Source of the DNA: Pseudarthrobacter sp. SSS035 | GTDB taxonomy: Bacteria; Actinomycetota; Actinomycetes; Actinomycetales; Micrococcaceae | Direction: 5' to 3' | DNA length: 64,000 bases | NCBI RefSeq assembly: GCF_023273875.1 | Contig: NZ_CP096882.1 | Location: 4,836,001 to 4,900,000 of the forward strand | Shown here: positions 42,661 through 52,863 of the stretch, in pieces | How the letters are laid out: each line of letters begins with the position of its first letter | Position numbering within the stretch: the stretch's first letter is position 1 | Position numbers and translations under genes: made by a program | Notes under the pieces: model-generated | Database searches by the model: none | What the model was told of the DNA's origin: nothing | The model's input: the letters and a program-made list of their open reading frames with translations, nothing else

Positions 42661-43605
42661 ATGTCTCCCTCGCAATTAACTGATCGTCCAGCAACTGCGG
42701 AAGGGCAGGCCCCCAAAGGGCGGTCTGCCCGCCGCAGGCGGCCCATATCAACCATGGCCGTTGCCTTCGCATTCCTCGCCCCCGCTCTTATCAGTCTCGT
42801 AGTCCTGCGCATCGCACCTGCGGCCGTGGCGCTCTGGGAGAGCTTCTTCCGGGAGAGCTTCCTCCGCGGGGGAACCGTGTTCGTCGGTCTTGAGAACTAC
42901 GCCGATCTTTTTGGAAATGCGGACTTCAACAACGCCTTGCTCGTGACGCTGGTTTTCTCAGCGATCGTGAATCCCTTGCAGATTGGCGTCTCGTTCCTCC
43001 TGGCGGTCCTCTATACGCGGCGCGCTGCTGGGTCCAAGATCTGGCGCTCCCTTGTTGTGTTGCCGATCGCTGTGCCGCCGGCCGTTTCAGCTGTTGTCTG
43101 GAGCGTCATCTACCGCCCCGACGGTCTGGGGAACTCATTCCTGGCACTGCTCGGCTTGCCAGAACAACCATTCCTGACCTCCCCGCAGCAGTCACTTGCC
43201 TCAATCATGGTGCTGCTGAGCTGGATTGGAGTCGGCTACTGGATGCTCTTCCTCATCGCCGGCATCAATGACGTCCCCACCGAACTGTACGAGGCGGCGT
43301 CCATCGACGGCGCATCAGCCTGGCGGAAGCTGTGGTCTGTGACCTTCCCTCTGGTGAGGCGGCCGTTGGCCTTCGTTCTGGTAGCGGACACGGTCTCGAA
43401 CTTCCTGATCTTCGCCCCCGTCCAAATCCTCACCAAAGGCGGCCCGTCAGGTTCAACGAACCTACTCATGTATGACATCTACACCCGCGCCTACACCTTG
43501 GGTGACCTCAACAAGGCCCAAGCGGAAGTGATTATTCTCGTGCTACTCACCCTCGTCGTCGTCGCCGTGCAATTCCGGCTTCTCCGGAGCTCTGATAGCG
43601 CATGA
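42661..43605 (+). CDS. ABC transporter permease 1 (MalF type), left copy
   Basis: This protein of about 314 residues starts at the ATG at 42661, 2 bp after the lipoprotein stop. The frame extends to a TTG at 42643, but that lies inside the previous gene. It has six predicted membrane spans and the EAA loop ELYEAASIDGASAWRKLWSV, which docks the ATPase. Overlaps the next gene by 4 bp. Confidence 0.85.
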   Translation: MSPSQLTDRPATAEGQAPKGRSARRRRPISTMAVAFAFLAPALISLVVLRIAPAAVALWESFFRESFLRGGTVFVGLENYADLFGNADFNNALLVTLVFSAIVNPLQIGVSFLLAVLYTRRAAGSKIWRSLVVLPIAVPPAVSAVVWSVIYRPDGLGNSFLALLGLPEQPFLTSPQQSLASIMVLLSWIGVGYWMLFLIAGINDVPTELYEAASIDGASAWRKLWSVTFPLVRRPLAFVLVADTVSNFLIFAPVQILTKGGPSGSTNLLMYDIYTRAYTLGDLNKAQAEVIILVLLTLVVVAVQFRLLRSSDSA

Positions 43606-44462
43606 GCGCCGTGAACAAAACCAGCACCTCCAAACACCGGACGCTGGGCTACATCGGGCTGAGCGTCCTCGGCGCCTGCATCGGGCTTTTGTTCCTGCTG
43701 CCACTGTGGTGGACGTTCGTGAACTCTCTACGACCAGGCGGTGATACATTCCGGTTCCTGAACCCCTTGCAATGGGAGACCTTCTTCACGCTGACGCCCA
43801 GTCTGGACAACTACGCAGCGCTGCTAAGCAGCGACCTTGGGCTCGCAACATGGAACTCCATATTTGTCAGCATCGTCACCGTGATCATCGGGCTTGCGAT
43901 CTGCTCCATGGCAGCCTTCGCCCTCGCCGCCATCCCGTTTAGGGGATCAGGTGTCGTGTTCATTGTCGTGGTGGTCAGTTTTCTGATCCCGTTCGATGCC
44001 ATCGCCATTCCCTTGGCTGACCTCTTCCGGGACTGGAACCTCCAGAACACCTACACTGGCCTGATTCTCCCCGGCTTGGGCAACGGCATGGCCATCTTCC
44101 TGCTGAGGACCTTCTTCCTCGCCATCCCCAAAGACCTCGTGGAAGCAGGACGCCTCGATGGGCTGGGCTGGTGGGGGATCTTCCGCCGGATCTATCTACC
44201 GTTATCAGTGCCCTCGCTCATCGGAGCCGGACTCACCCTCTTCCTGTTCCAATGGCAGTCCTACGTATGGCCGCTCCTGAACGGCACCGACGCCCAGCAC
44301 ATCCTGGGCCCAATCGCCCTTTCAAACCTGCAAGGCCAGTTCAACGTGGACTACGGGGTCATGTTCGCCGGATCCATCGTTCTGACCGTCATCCCGCTAG
44401 CCATCATCATCGGATTCCAGCGTTACTTCATCCAATCCGTCACCACTACCGGACTTAAATAG
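43602..44462 (+). CDS. ABC transporter permease 2 (MalG type), left copy
   Basis: This 286-residue protein has six predicted membrane spans and the EAA loop DLVEAGRLDGLGWWGIFRRI. It starts with ATGA overlap with permease 1. It is the last transporter gene, followed 62 bp later by the nucleoside hydrolase. Confidence 0.85.
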   Translation: MSAVNKTSTSKHRTLGYIGLSVLGACIGLLFLLPLWWTFVNSLRPGGDTFRFLNPLQWETFFTLTPSLDNYAALLSSDLGLATWNSIFVSIVTVIIGLAICSMAAFALAAIPFRGSGVVFIVVVVSFLIPFDAIAIPLADLFRDWNLQNTYTGLILPGLGNGMAIFLLRTFFLAIPKDLVEAGRLDGLGWWGIFRRIYLPLSVPSLIGAGLTLFLFQWQSYVWPLLNGTDAQHILGPIALSNLQGQFNVDYGVMFAGSIVLTVIPLAIIIGFQRYFIQSVTTTGLK

Positions 44463-44524
44463 ACATTCGCACACTGGTGGGCGTGGCACCGCCATGCCCA
44501 CAGCACTAACCAAAAGGAAAAACT

Positions 44525-45436
44525 ATGGGTGCCCTGCACCACATCATTCTCGACACCGACATCGGATCGGACGTCGACGACGCCCTCGCTTTGGCTCTGA
44601 TTCTCGGTTCCCCCGAAGCCAGGCTACTGGGCATCACAACCGTCTACGGTGACACGCTCCTTCGGGCACGCCTGGCCAGGCGCTTCGGCAAACTCGCCGG
44701 ACAGGAAATCCCCGTCCACCACGGCCTTGAGCAACCGATGTCAGGCCGCGAAGTCTGGTGGCCCGGCCATGAAGGATCACTCCACGACGGGCTGGAAAAC
44801 GAGCCTGTCGAGGAGGAAGACGCTATCCGTTATCTAACCCGGCAGGTCTCAGAACGACCCGGTGAAATCGACGTAATCGCTATCGGACCACTCACCAACA
44901 TAGCCGCCGCCCTCGAATCTGATCCCGCCTTCGCGCACAACGTGCGGCACCTCTGGATCATGGGAGGAGGATTCGGCATGGACGAAGCCGAACACAACTT
45001 CCGCAGTGATGACCAGGCGGCCAAGATCGTCTTCCAGTCAGAACTAAACATCACAGTAACCGGGCTTGAAGTCACGCGGAAAGTGGAAATGCGCAGGGAC
45101 CAGCTGGCGCTCATCGCAGCGGCTGGCCCACTGGGACAGGCGCTGGACGCTGACATCAGGCAATGGTGGGCGTTCTGGAACGAAGAATGGAACGTACCTC
45201 ACGACCCCATAACAGTGCTGACCCTCCTGCGCCCGGAACTCTTCACATTCTCCGAATCCGGAACCGTCATGATTGGCGGTGAAGGCGAATTCGCGGGCCA
45301 GTCCACTTTCACGCCATCCCCCACCGGCACCGCCCGTTTGGTGGCGACCATCGACACCGAGGCAGTAGCCGACGAGATCAGTTCCAGAATCGTCAACGCG
45401 GGCACGCTCCAGCTCCACGACGCAGACGTGCAATGA
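44525..45436 (+). CDS. Inosine-uridine preferring nucleoside hydrolase, left copy
   Basis: This 303-residue protein has IILDTDIGSDVDDALAL at the N-terminus, the calcium-binding motif of IU-nucleoside hydrolases, then AIGPLTNIAAAL and LWIMGGGF. It cleaves the N-glycosidic bond to free base plus ribose. Its stop overlaps the kinase start (ATGA), so the ribose made is passed to the kinase. Confidence 0.9.
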   Translation: MGALHHIILDTDIGSDVDDALALALILGSPEARLLGITTVYGDTLLRARLARRFGKLAGQEIPVHHGLEQPMSGREVWWPGHEGSLHDGLENEPVEEEDAIRYLTRQVSERPGEIDVIAIGPLTNIAAALESDPAFAHNVRHLWIMGGGFGMDEAEHNFRSDDQAAKIVFQSELNITVTGLEVTRKVEMRRDQLALIAAAGPLGQALDADIRQWWAFWNEEWNVPHDPITVLTLLRPELFTFSESGTVMIGGEGEFAGQSTFTPSPTGTARLVATIDTEAVADEISSRIVNAGTLQLHDADVQ

Positions 45437-46458
45437 CGAAGCCACGGGACAACCCACTGGTGGTCGTAGGATCCATGAACGTGGATCTCACGGTCCGCAC
45501 GAGAAGCCTGCCAAATCCTGGTGAAACCGTGGTCGGAAGAGGCATCAGCCGCGGGCCCGGTGGGAAAGGGTCCAACCAAGCGGTAGCAGCAGCGAGATTG
45601 GGGGCGAAACCTGTTCTGGTGGCGGCACTCGGCGCGGACGAAGATGGTGCTTTTCTCCGCGAAGCGGCTGCCAAGCAAGACGTGAATATCGACCTGATTC
45701 GACACGAACAGGGTAGTGCAACCGGAACGGCGCTGATCACGGTCGATGACGCTGCCGAGAACTTCATTGTGGTCTCCCCAGGGGCGAACGCTCGGCTCAC
45801 CCCCGAGATTGTCCAGAGGTCACTGTTCGAAATTGGAAAAGCAGCCGTCCTTTGCCTGAGCTTGGAGGTGCCGGTGGACACGGCCCTTGCAGCCGCAAGG
45901 ACCTCGGCTGCCATGGGCGCGATAACTGTGTTGAACCTCTCGCCCTACTCGCCGGAAGCAATGACGATCATGCCACTGGTTGACGTTGCCGTCTTGAACG
46001 AAGGAGAGGCCCTGGCCGCCGTAGGGCTTAGGGTCCTTCCGTCCGAGCGGCCCTGGCAGGTAATAGGCGCGCTGCTCGGTGAGGCCGGAGCGAAGAACGC
46101 CGTCATTACGTTGGGAGCCGAAGGCGCAATCGTTCTGGAAAACCTCCAGAGATGGCCCATATCCCCGATTCACATTCAACCCACAAGGGTCCGGCCCACA
46201 GACACGAGCGGATGCGGTGATGCGTTTGCCGGGGCCATGGCAGGTGAGTTAGCCCATGGGACTGACCTGCTGGCGGCAGTGCGCTTTGCCAGTAAGGTCG
46301 CCGCCTACGCTGCCACAGGGCGTGGGACCCAGGGATCATACCCAACCCGAGGGCAGCTGCAGGAATGGCTGGAACAGGGCGAAACAGGTGCCGTTGATGA
46401 CGTCGAACAGAAGGCTCCGGTGCGAGCAGAAATCTCCGAGCCCGAACGGTCCTCGTAA
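45433..46458 (+). CDS. rbsK: Ribokinase-type PfkB carbohydrate kinase, left copy
   Basis: This 341-residue protein has the PfkB N-terminus VVVGSMNVDLTVRTRSLPNP, GGKGSNQAVAAARLG (substrate lid) and the C-terminal signature DTSGCGDAFAGAMAGEL with the catalytic Asp. It would phosphorylate ribose released by the hydrolase. This is the end of the intact transporter and catabolic operon. Confidence 0.9.
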   Translation: MTKPRDNPLVVVGSMNVDLTVRTRSLPNPGETVVGRGISRGPGGKGSNQAVAAARLGAKPVLVAALGADEDGAFLREAAAKQDVNIDLIRHEQGSATGTALITVDDAAENFIVVSPGANARLTPEIVQRSLFEIGKAAVLCLSLEVPVDTALAAARTSAAMGAITVLNLSPYSPEAMTIMPLVDVAVLNEGEALAAVGLRVLPSERPWQVIGALLGEAGAKNAVITLGAEGAIVLENLQRWPISPIHIQPTRVRPTDTSGCGDAFAGAMAGELAHGTDLLAAVRFASKVAAYAATGRGTQGSYPTRGQLQEWLEQGETGAVDDVEQKAPVRAEISEPERSS

Positions 46459-46541
46459 CTGTCAGCCGCCGAGGAAGCCTTGAACCACAAGTTAGCCAGG
46501 TACCCGGTCACGCACACCGGTTTCCCTATGCGGGTACCTAC

Positions 46542-46582
46542 GCCAGATGCTGAAGAAGGCTCCGCCCCCTTCAGCATCTGGC
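46542..46582. terminator. Long perfect hairpin after the kinase gene, left copy
   Basis: GCCAGATGCTGAAG (46542-46555) pairs perfectly with CTTCAGCATCTGGC (46569-46582) around a 13-base loop. It lies 84 bp past the kinase stop. It has no U-tract, so it could also be a REP-like or IS-derived element. Confidence 0.5.
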
Positions 46583-46692
46583 AACCGACCAAGGATTTCC
46601 CGACCGTTGGTAGGCGCCACTGCGGCAGAGCGAGCGGCGGTTGACAGTTCTTCAACTATCGCTGTTGCAAGAGGACCCGTGGGCAGGAAACC

Positions 46693-46926
46693 ATGAATCG
46701 AGCCGCCAGTCTGATTGATCAACGAGAAGTGGATGCCATTGAAGACAGCAGTCAAGATGCGGGCTGGAAGGAAGACCGGCGCGGGCACCTCTACTGCTTA
46801 GGCTGTAATGCACCTGCACAGTTCAGGACAGGATTGCAACGCCGAGGACCTTTCTTCTCAGCACGCCACCACAACGCATGCCGTCTCACGAAGGCGTCGT
46901 GGACCGTCTTCCGCTACTTGCAGTAG
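46693..46926 (+). CDS. Short CxxC protein, left copy
   Basis: This 77-residue frame contains WKEDRRGHLYCLGCNAPAQF, a zinc-knuckle-like start, and ends at FRYLQ. It resembles the first part of a longer zinc-binding protein and may be truncated. No function is assigned. The stretch 46927-47130 holds no clear gene. Confidence 0.35.
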   Translation: MNRAASLIDQREVDAIEDSSQDAGWKEDRRGHLYCLGCNAPAQFRTGLQRRGPFFSARHHNACRLTKASWTVFRYLQ

Positions 46927-47130
46927 GCCTAGAGCCATCGCAGCCAGACACACCAAAAAGGCCGGAGGCGGCCCGTTGCGGACGTCTCATGGCAGAGATC
47001 ACCTACAAGGGCTTCGCTCAGATCGCCATCACACGGCCCGTTCGGCTATCCCCAAGGTCCAGAACCCGACGTAGTGACCGGACGACCGAACCCATTCCAC
47101 CATCCACCACCAATTGTGAGAAGAGAGACC

Positions 47131-48093
47131 ATGAATCAGCCCACCGCCGCACCCTTCTTCCTTGATTGCGATACCGGCATCGACGACGCCCTCGCCCTCG
47201 CCTACCTCCTGGCCTCCCCACGGGCGGACCTGGTGGGCATCGGCACCGTCAGTGGCAACGTCAGCGCGGCCGGCGGCGCCCGGAACACCCTCGACCTGCT
47301 GAACCTGGCCGGGCACCCGGACATCCCCGTAGCGATCGGTGCGCACGATCCGCAGGTTGGTACCTTCCACGGCGGTGCCCCGCATGTCCACGGCGACAAC
47401 GGCATTGGCGGTGTGGACCTTACGCCGTCCGACCGTGAGCCGGTCGAAGCCACGGCTGCCGAACTGTTGGTGCAGTTGGCCCACCAGTACGCGGGGGAGT
47501 TGCGCCTGGTGGCCATCGGTCCGCTGACCAACATCGCCGAAGCCCTGCGCCTGGAACCCAAGCTGCCTGAGCTCATCGCCGAGGTAACCATCATGGGCGG
47601 CACAGCGCTGGCACCGGGAAACATCTCTCCCGTGGCTGAGGCCAACATCGCCAACGACCCCGAAGCTGCAGCCGAGGTCCTGGCCGCCGACTGGAACGTG
47701 ACGCTGGTACCCCTGGATGTCACCATGACCAACGTCCTGGAGGAAAACCACCGCCAGGAACTGCTGGCCGCCGAGCACCCGGTGTCCCAGGCGCTCGGTG
47801 AAATGCTGGGCTACTACTTCGGCTTCTACGTCGACATTTTCGGCCGTGCTTGCTCGGCGATGCACGATCCCCTTGCCGCAGCCATTGCCGTCAGGGGAGT
47901 GGAACTCACTCTGGCTCCGACCGTGCGGGTGCAAGTCGACACCACTGACGGACCCGGCCGTGGCCAGACGGTCTGCGATCTCCGAGGACAGTACGCCGGG
48001 TTCCCGGAGCAGCGCGGTGCTCGCTGCCGTGTAGTGCTGGAAATCGGCGAAGACTTCGCGCCGCACTTGCTGGGCGTCATACGGGCGGCCTGA
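47131..48093 (+). CDS. Second nucleoside hydrolase (spans arm/spacer junction)
   Basis: This protein of about 320 residues starts at the ATG at 47131. Its first 20 nt belong to the inverted arm and the rest to the unique spacer. FFLDCDTGIDDALALAYLL is the nucleoside-hydrolase calcium motif. AIGPLTNIAEALRL, VTIMGGTAL and SAMHDPLAAAIA follow. It is only distantly related to the hydrolase at 44525. In the mirror copy the gene is cut after 20 nt. Confidence 0.85.
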   Translation: MNQPTAAPFFLDCDTGIDDALALAYLLASPRADLVGIGTVSGNVSAAGGARNTLDLLNLAGHPDIPVAIGAHDPQVGTFHGGAPHVHGDNGIGGVDLTPSDREPVEATAAELLVQLAHQYAGELRLVAIGPLTNIAEALRLEPKLPELIAEVTIMGGTALAPGNISPVAEANIANDPEAAAEVLAADWNVTLVPLDVTMTNVLEENHRQELLAAEHPVSQALGEMLGYYFGFYVDIFGRACSAMHDPLAAAIAVRGVELTLAPTVRVQVDTTDGPGRGQTVCDLRGQYAGFPEQRGARCRVVLEIGEDFAPHLLGVIRAA

Positions 48094-48290
48094 CTCTGAG
48101 CGCGAACACGGTCGGCCGCCGCAAGGCAGGCCTTACGTCCAGAACGGATCGCGGGGTTAGCGCAAGGTCACGGGGAGTTCCAAGGGTGGGTGCTGAGTTG
48201 AGACCAAGTGAGCGACAACTGTTGCGCACTGAGAACTGTACTCTGACTAGGCCAAACGTCAGCTCTGCAGTACTTTACACCAACAGAAAC
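48094..48290. other. Rest of the central spacer
   Basis: About 200 bp between the second hydrolase stop and the start of the right arm. No gene, hairpin or repeat was recognised. The join to the right arm falls within the mirrored start of the hydrolase gene. Confidence 0.5.
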
Positions 48291-48897
48291 GCGGCGGTGG
48301 GCTGATTCATGGTCTCTCTTCTCACAATTGGTGGTGGATGGTGGAATGGGTTCGGTCGTCCGGTCACTAGCGTCGGGTTCTGGACCTTGGGGATACGCCG
48401 AACGGGCCGTGTGATGGCGATCTGAGCGAAGCCCTTGTAGGTGATCTCTGCTCATGAGACGTCCGCAACGGCCGCCTCCGGCCTTTTTGGTGTGTCTGGC
48501 TGCGATGGCTCTAGTGCCTACTGCAAGTTAGCGGAAGACGGTCCACGACGCCTTCGTGAGTACGGCATGCGTTGTGGTGGCGTGCTGAGAAGTAAAGGTC
48601 GCTCGGCGTTGGCAATCGCTGTCCTGAACTGTGCAGGTGCATTACAGCCTAAGCAGTAGAGGTGCCGCGCGCCGGTGCTTCCTTCCAGCCCGCATCTTGA
48701 CTGCTGTCTTCAATGGCATCCACTTCTCGGTGATCAATCAGTACTGGCGGCTCGATTCATGTTTCCTGCCCACGGGTCCTCTTGGCAACAGCGATAGTTG
48801 AAGAACTGTCAACCGCTCGCTCGCTCTGCCGCAGTGGCGCACTACCAACGGTCGCGGAAATCCTTGGTCGGTTGCCAGATGCTGAAGGGGGCGGAGC

Positions 48898-48996
48898 CTT
48901 CTTCAGCATCTGGCGTAGGTACCCGCATAGGGAAACCGTGTGCGTGACCGGGTACCTGGCTAACTTGTGGTTCAAGGCTTCCTCGGCGGCTGACAG
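48898..48996. repeat. Mirror of the post-kinase hairpin region (degraded)
   Basis: The copy of the hairpin at 46542-46582 and its surroundings is recognisable here (CTTCAGCATCTGGC at 48900-48913). From 48291 to 48996 the arm contains no intact gene. The short CxxC ORF is interrupted. Confidence 0.4.
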
Positions 48997-50045
48997 TTAC
49001 GAGGACCGTTCGGGCTCGGAGATTTCTGCTCGCACCGGAGCCTTCTGTTCGACGTCATCAACGGCACCTGTTTCGCCCTGTTCCAGCCATTCCTGCAGCT
49101 GCCCTCGGGTTGGGTATGATCCCTGGGTCCCACGCCCTGTGGCAGCGTAGGCGGGCGACCTTACTGGCAAAGCGCACTGCCGCCAGCAGGTCAGTCCCAT
49201 GGGCTAACTCACCTGCCATGGCCACCGGCAAACGCATCACCGTCATCCGCTCGTGTCTGTGGGCCGGACCCTTGTGGGTTGAATGTGAATCGGGGATATG
49301 GGCCATCTCTGGAGGTTTTCCAGAACGATTGCGCCTTCGGCTCCCAACGTATATGACGGCGTTCTTCGCTCCGGCCTCACCGAGCAGCGCGCCTATTACC
49401 TCGCCAGGGCCGCTCGGACGGAAGGACCCTAAGCCCTACGGCGGCCAGGGCCTCTCCTTCGTTCAAGACGGCAACGTCAACCAGTGGCATGATCGTCATT
49501 GCTTCCGGCGAGTAGGGCGAGAGGTTCAACACAGTTATCGCGCCCATAGGCAGCCGAGGTCCTTGCGGCTGCAAGGGCCGTGTCCACACGGCCACCTCCA
49601 AGCTCAGGCAAAGGACGGCTGCTTTTCCAATTTCGAACAGTGACCTCTGGACAATCTCGGGGGTGGAGCCGAGCGTTCGCCCCTGGGGAGACCACAATGA
49701 AGTTCTCGGCAGCGTCATCGACCGTGATCAGCGCCGTTCCGGTTGCGCACTACCCTGTTCGTGTCGAATCAGGTCGATATTCACGTCTTGCTTGGCAGCC
49801 GCTTCGCGGAGAAAAGCACCATCTTCGTCGCGCCGAGTGCCGCCACCAGAACAGGTTTCGCCCCCAATCTCGCTGCTGCTACCTGTGCTTGGTTGACCCT
49901 GTTTCCCTACCGCGGCCGGCGCGCGCTGATGCCTCTTCCGACCACGGTTTCACGCAGGATTTGGCAGGCTTCTTCGTGCGGACCGTGTAGATCCACGTTC
50001 ATGGATCCTACGACCACCAGTGGGTTGTCCCGTGGGCTTCGTCAT
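48997..50045 (-). pseudogene. Ribokinase-type kinase, right copy, multiply frameshifted
   Basis: This is the mirror of 45433-46458 but 23 bp longer. Pieces of the kinase are readable in successive frames (ITVLNLSPYSPEAMTI near 49550; a broken C-terminal signature near 49210), interrupted by inserted bases. See the finding on sequence quality before treating it as true decay. Confidence 0.65.
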
Positions 50046-50967
50046 TGCACGTCTGCGTCGTGGAGCTGGAGCGTGCCCCGCGTTGACGATTCTGGAACTG
50101 ATCTCGTCGGCTACTGCCTGCGGTGTCGATGGTCGCACCAAACGGGCGGTGCGGCGGTGGGGGATGGCGTGAAAGTGGACTGGCCCGCGAATTCGCCTTC
50201 ACCGCCAATCATGACGGTTCCGGATTCGGAGAATGTGAAGAGTTCCGGGCGCAGGAGGGTCAGCACTGTTATGGGGTCGTGAGGTACGTTCCATTCTTCG
50301 TTCCAGAACGCCCACCATTGCCGTGATGTCAGCGTCCAGCGCCTGTCCCAGTGGCCCAGCCGCTGCGATGAGCGCCAGCTGGTCCCTGCGCATTTCCACT
50401 TCCCGCGTGACTTCAAGCCCGCGTTACTGTGATGTTTAGTTCTGACTGGAAGACGATCTAGGCCGCCTGGTCATCACTGCGGAAGTTGTGTTCGGCTTCG
50501 TCCATGCCGAATCCTCCTCCTCCATGATCCAGAGGTGCCGCACGTTGTGCGCGAAGCGCGGGATCAGATTCGAGGGCGGCGGCTATGTTGGTGAGTGGTC
50601 CGATAGCGATTACGTCGATTTCACCGGGTCGCTTCTGAGACCTGCCGCTGGTTAGATAACGGATAGCGTCTTCCTCCTCGACAGGCTCGTTTTCCAGCCC
50701 GTCGTGGAGTGATCCTTCATGGCCGGGCCACCAGACTTCGCGGCCTGACATCGGTTGCTCAAGGCCGTGGTGGACGGGGATTTCCTGTCCGGCGAGTTTG
50801 CCGAAGCGCCCTGGCCAGGCGTAGCCCGAAGGAGCCGTGTCACCGTAGACGGTTGTGATGCCCAGTAGCCTGGCTTCGGGGGAACCGAGAATCAGAGCCA
50901 AAGCGAGGGCGTCGTCGACGTCCGATCCGATGTCGGTGTCGAGAATGATGTGGTGCAGTGCACCCAT
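50042..50967 (-). pseudogene. Nucleoside hydrolase, right copy, multiply frameshifted
   Basis: This is the mirror of 44525-45436, 14 bp longer. The first part still reads ILDTDIGSDVDDALALALIL, then extra bases at several points (for example near 50810-50840) shift the frame. The compared parts show insertions without substitutions. Confidence 0.65.
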
Positions 50968-51032
50968 AGTTTTTCCTTGTGGTTAGTGCGCTGTGGGCAT
51001 GGCGGGTGCCACGCCCACCAGTGTGCGAATGT

Positions 51033-51920
51033 CTATTTAAGTCCGGTAGAGTGGTGACGGATTGGATGAAGTAACGCTGGAATCCGATGATGATGGCTAG
51101 CGGGATGACGGTCAGAACGATGGATCCCGGCGAACATGACCCCGTAGTCCACGTTGAACTGGCCTTGCAGGTTTGAAAGGGCGATTGGGCCCAGGATGTG
51201 CTGGGCGTCGGTTGCCGTTCAGGAGCGGCCATACGTAGGACTGCCATTGGAACAGGAAGAGGGTGAGTCCGGCTCCGATGAGCGAGGGCACTGATAACGG
51301 TTAGATAGATCCGGCGGAAGATCCCCCACCAGCCCAGCCCATCGAGGCGTCCTGCTTCCACGAGCGTCTTTGGGAGATGGCGAGGAAGAAGGTCCTCAGC
51401 AGGAAGATGGCCATGCTGCGTTGCCCCAAGCCGCGGGAGAATCAGGCCAGTGTAGGTGTTCTGGAGGTTCCAGTCCCGGAAGAGGTCAGCCAAGGGAATG
51501 GCGATGGCATCGAACGCGGATCAGAAAACTGACCACCACGACAATGAACACGACACCTGATCCCCTAAACGGATGGCGGCCGAGGGCGAAGGCTGCCATG
51601 GAGCAGATCGCCAAGCCCGATGATCACGGTGACGATGCTGACAAATATGCGAGTTCCATGTTGCGCGAGCCCAAGGTCGCATGCTTAGCAGCGCTGCGTA
51701 AGTTGTCCAGACTGGGCGTCAGCGTAGAAGCAAAGGTCTCCCATATGCCAAGGGGTTCAGGAACCGGAATGTATCACCGCCTGGTGTCGTAGAGAGTTCA
51801 CGAACGTCCACCACAGTGGCAGCAGGCAACAAAAGCCCCGATGCAGGCGCCGAGGACGCTCAGCCCGATGTAGCCCAGCGTCCGGTGTTTGGAGGTGCTG
51901 GTTTTGTTCACGGCGCTCAT
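51033..51920 (-). pseudogene. ABC permease 2, right copy, multiply frameshifted
   Basis: This is the mirror of 43602-44462, 27 bp longer, with insertions and a few deletions (near 51365-51500 and 51570-51600). The start codon overlap with permease 1 is kept. Errors stop at about this gene, and everything outward is intact. Confidence 0.65.
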
Positions 51921-52861
51921 GCGCTATCAGAGCTCCGGAGAAGCCGGAATTGCACGGCGACGACGACGAGGGTGAGTAGCACGAGAATAATCACTTCCGC
52001 TTGGGCCTTGTTGAGGTCACCCAAGGTGTAGGCGCGGGTGTAGATGTCATACATGAGTAGGTTCGTTGAACCTGACGGGCCGCCTTTGGTGAGGATTTGG
52101 ACGGGGGCGAAGATCAGGAAGTTCGAGACCGTGTCCGCTACCAGAACGAAGGCCAACGGCCGCCTCACCAGAGGGAAGGTCACAGACCACAGCTTCCGCC
52201 AGGCTGATGCGCCGTCGATGGACGCCGCCTCGTACAGTTCGGTGGGGACGTCATTGATGCCGGCGATGAGGAAGAGCATCCAGTAGCCGACTCCAATCCA
52301 GCTCAGCAGCACCATGATTGAGGCAAGTGACTGCTGCGGGGAGGTCAGGAATGGTTGTTCTGGCAAGCCGAGCAGTGCCAGGAATGAGTTCCCCAGACCG
52401 TCGGGGCGGTAGATGACGCTCCAGACAACAGCTGAAACGGCCGGCGGCACAGCGATCGGCAACACAACAAGGGAGCGCCAGATCTTGGACCCAGCAGCGC
52501 GCCGCGTATAGAGGACCGCCAGGAGGAACGAGACGCCAATCTGCAAGGGATTCACGATCGCTGAGAAAACCAGCGTCACGAGCAAGGCGTTGTTGAAGTC
52601 CGCATTTCCAAAAAGATCGGCGTAGTTCTCAAGACCGACGAACACGGTTCCCCCGCGGAGGAAGCTCTCCCGGAAGAAGCTCTCCCAGAGCGCCACGGCC
52701 GCAGGTGCGATGCGCAGGACTACGAGACTGATAAGAGCGGGGGCGAGGAATGCGAAGGCAACGGCCATGGTTGATATGGGCCGCCTGCGGCGGGCAGACC
52801 GCCCTTTGGGGGCCTGCCCTTCCGCAGTTGCTGGACGATCAGTTAATTGCGAGGGAGACAT
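51917..52861 (-). CDS. ABC transporter permease 1, right copy
   Basis: Identical in translation to 42661-43605 (six membrane spans, EAA loop). Intact. Its partner permease 2 on this arm is broken. Confidence 0.8.
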   Translation of the reverse strand: MSPSQLTDRPATAEGQAPKGRSARRRRPISTMAVAFAFLAPALISLVVLRIAPAAVALWESFFRESFLRGGTVFVGLENYADLFGNADFNNALLVTLVFSAIVNPLQIGVSFLLAVLYTRRAAGSKIWRSLVVLPIAVPPAVSAVVWSVIYRPDGLGNSFLALLGLPEQPFLTSPQQSLASIMVLLSWIGVGYWMLFLIAGINDVPTELYEAASIDGASAWRKLWSVTFPLVRRPLAFVLVADTVSNFLIFAPVQILTKGGPSGSTNLLMYDIYTRAYTLGDLNKAQAEVIILVLLTLVVVAVQFRLLRSSDSA

Positions 52862-52863
52862 TG

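Larger units (their letters stand above)
34340..47150 (+). mobile_element. Left arm of a 26.8-kb inverted duplication carrying a Tn554-like element
   Basis: Positions 34340-47150 recur in reverse at 48291-61182 (mirror coordinates sum to 95522 in the outer part). The arm starts exactly where the ligase sequence stops being shared. It carries tnpA-tnpB-tnpC, then the nucleoside cluster. It ends abruptly 20 nt inside a nucleoside hydrolase gene. No terminal inverted repeats or other ligase half are seen, as expected of Tn554-type insertion for the former but not the latter. Confidence 0.7.
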
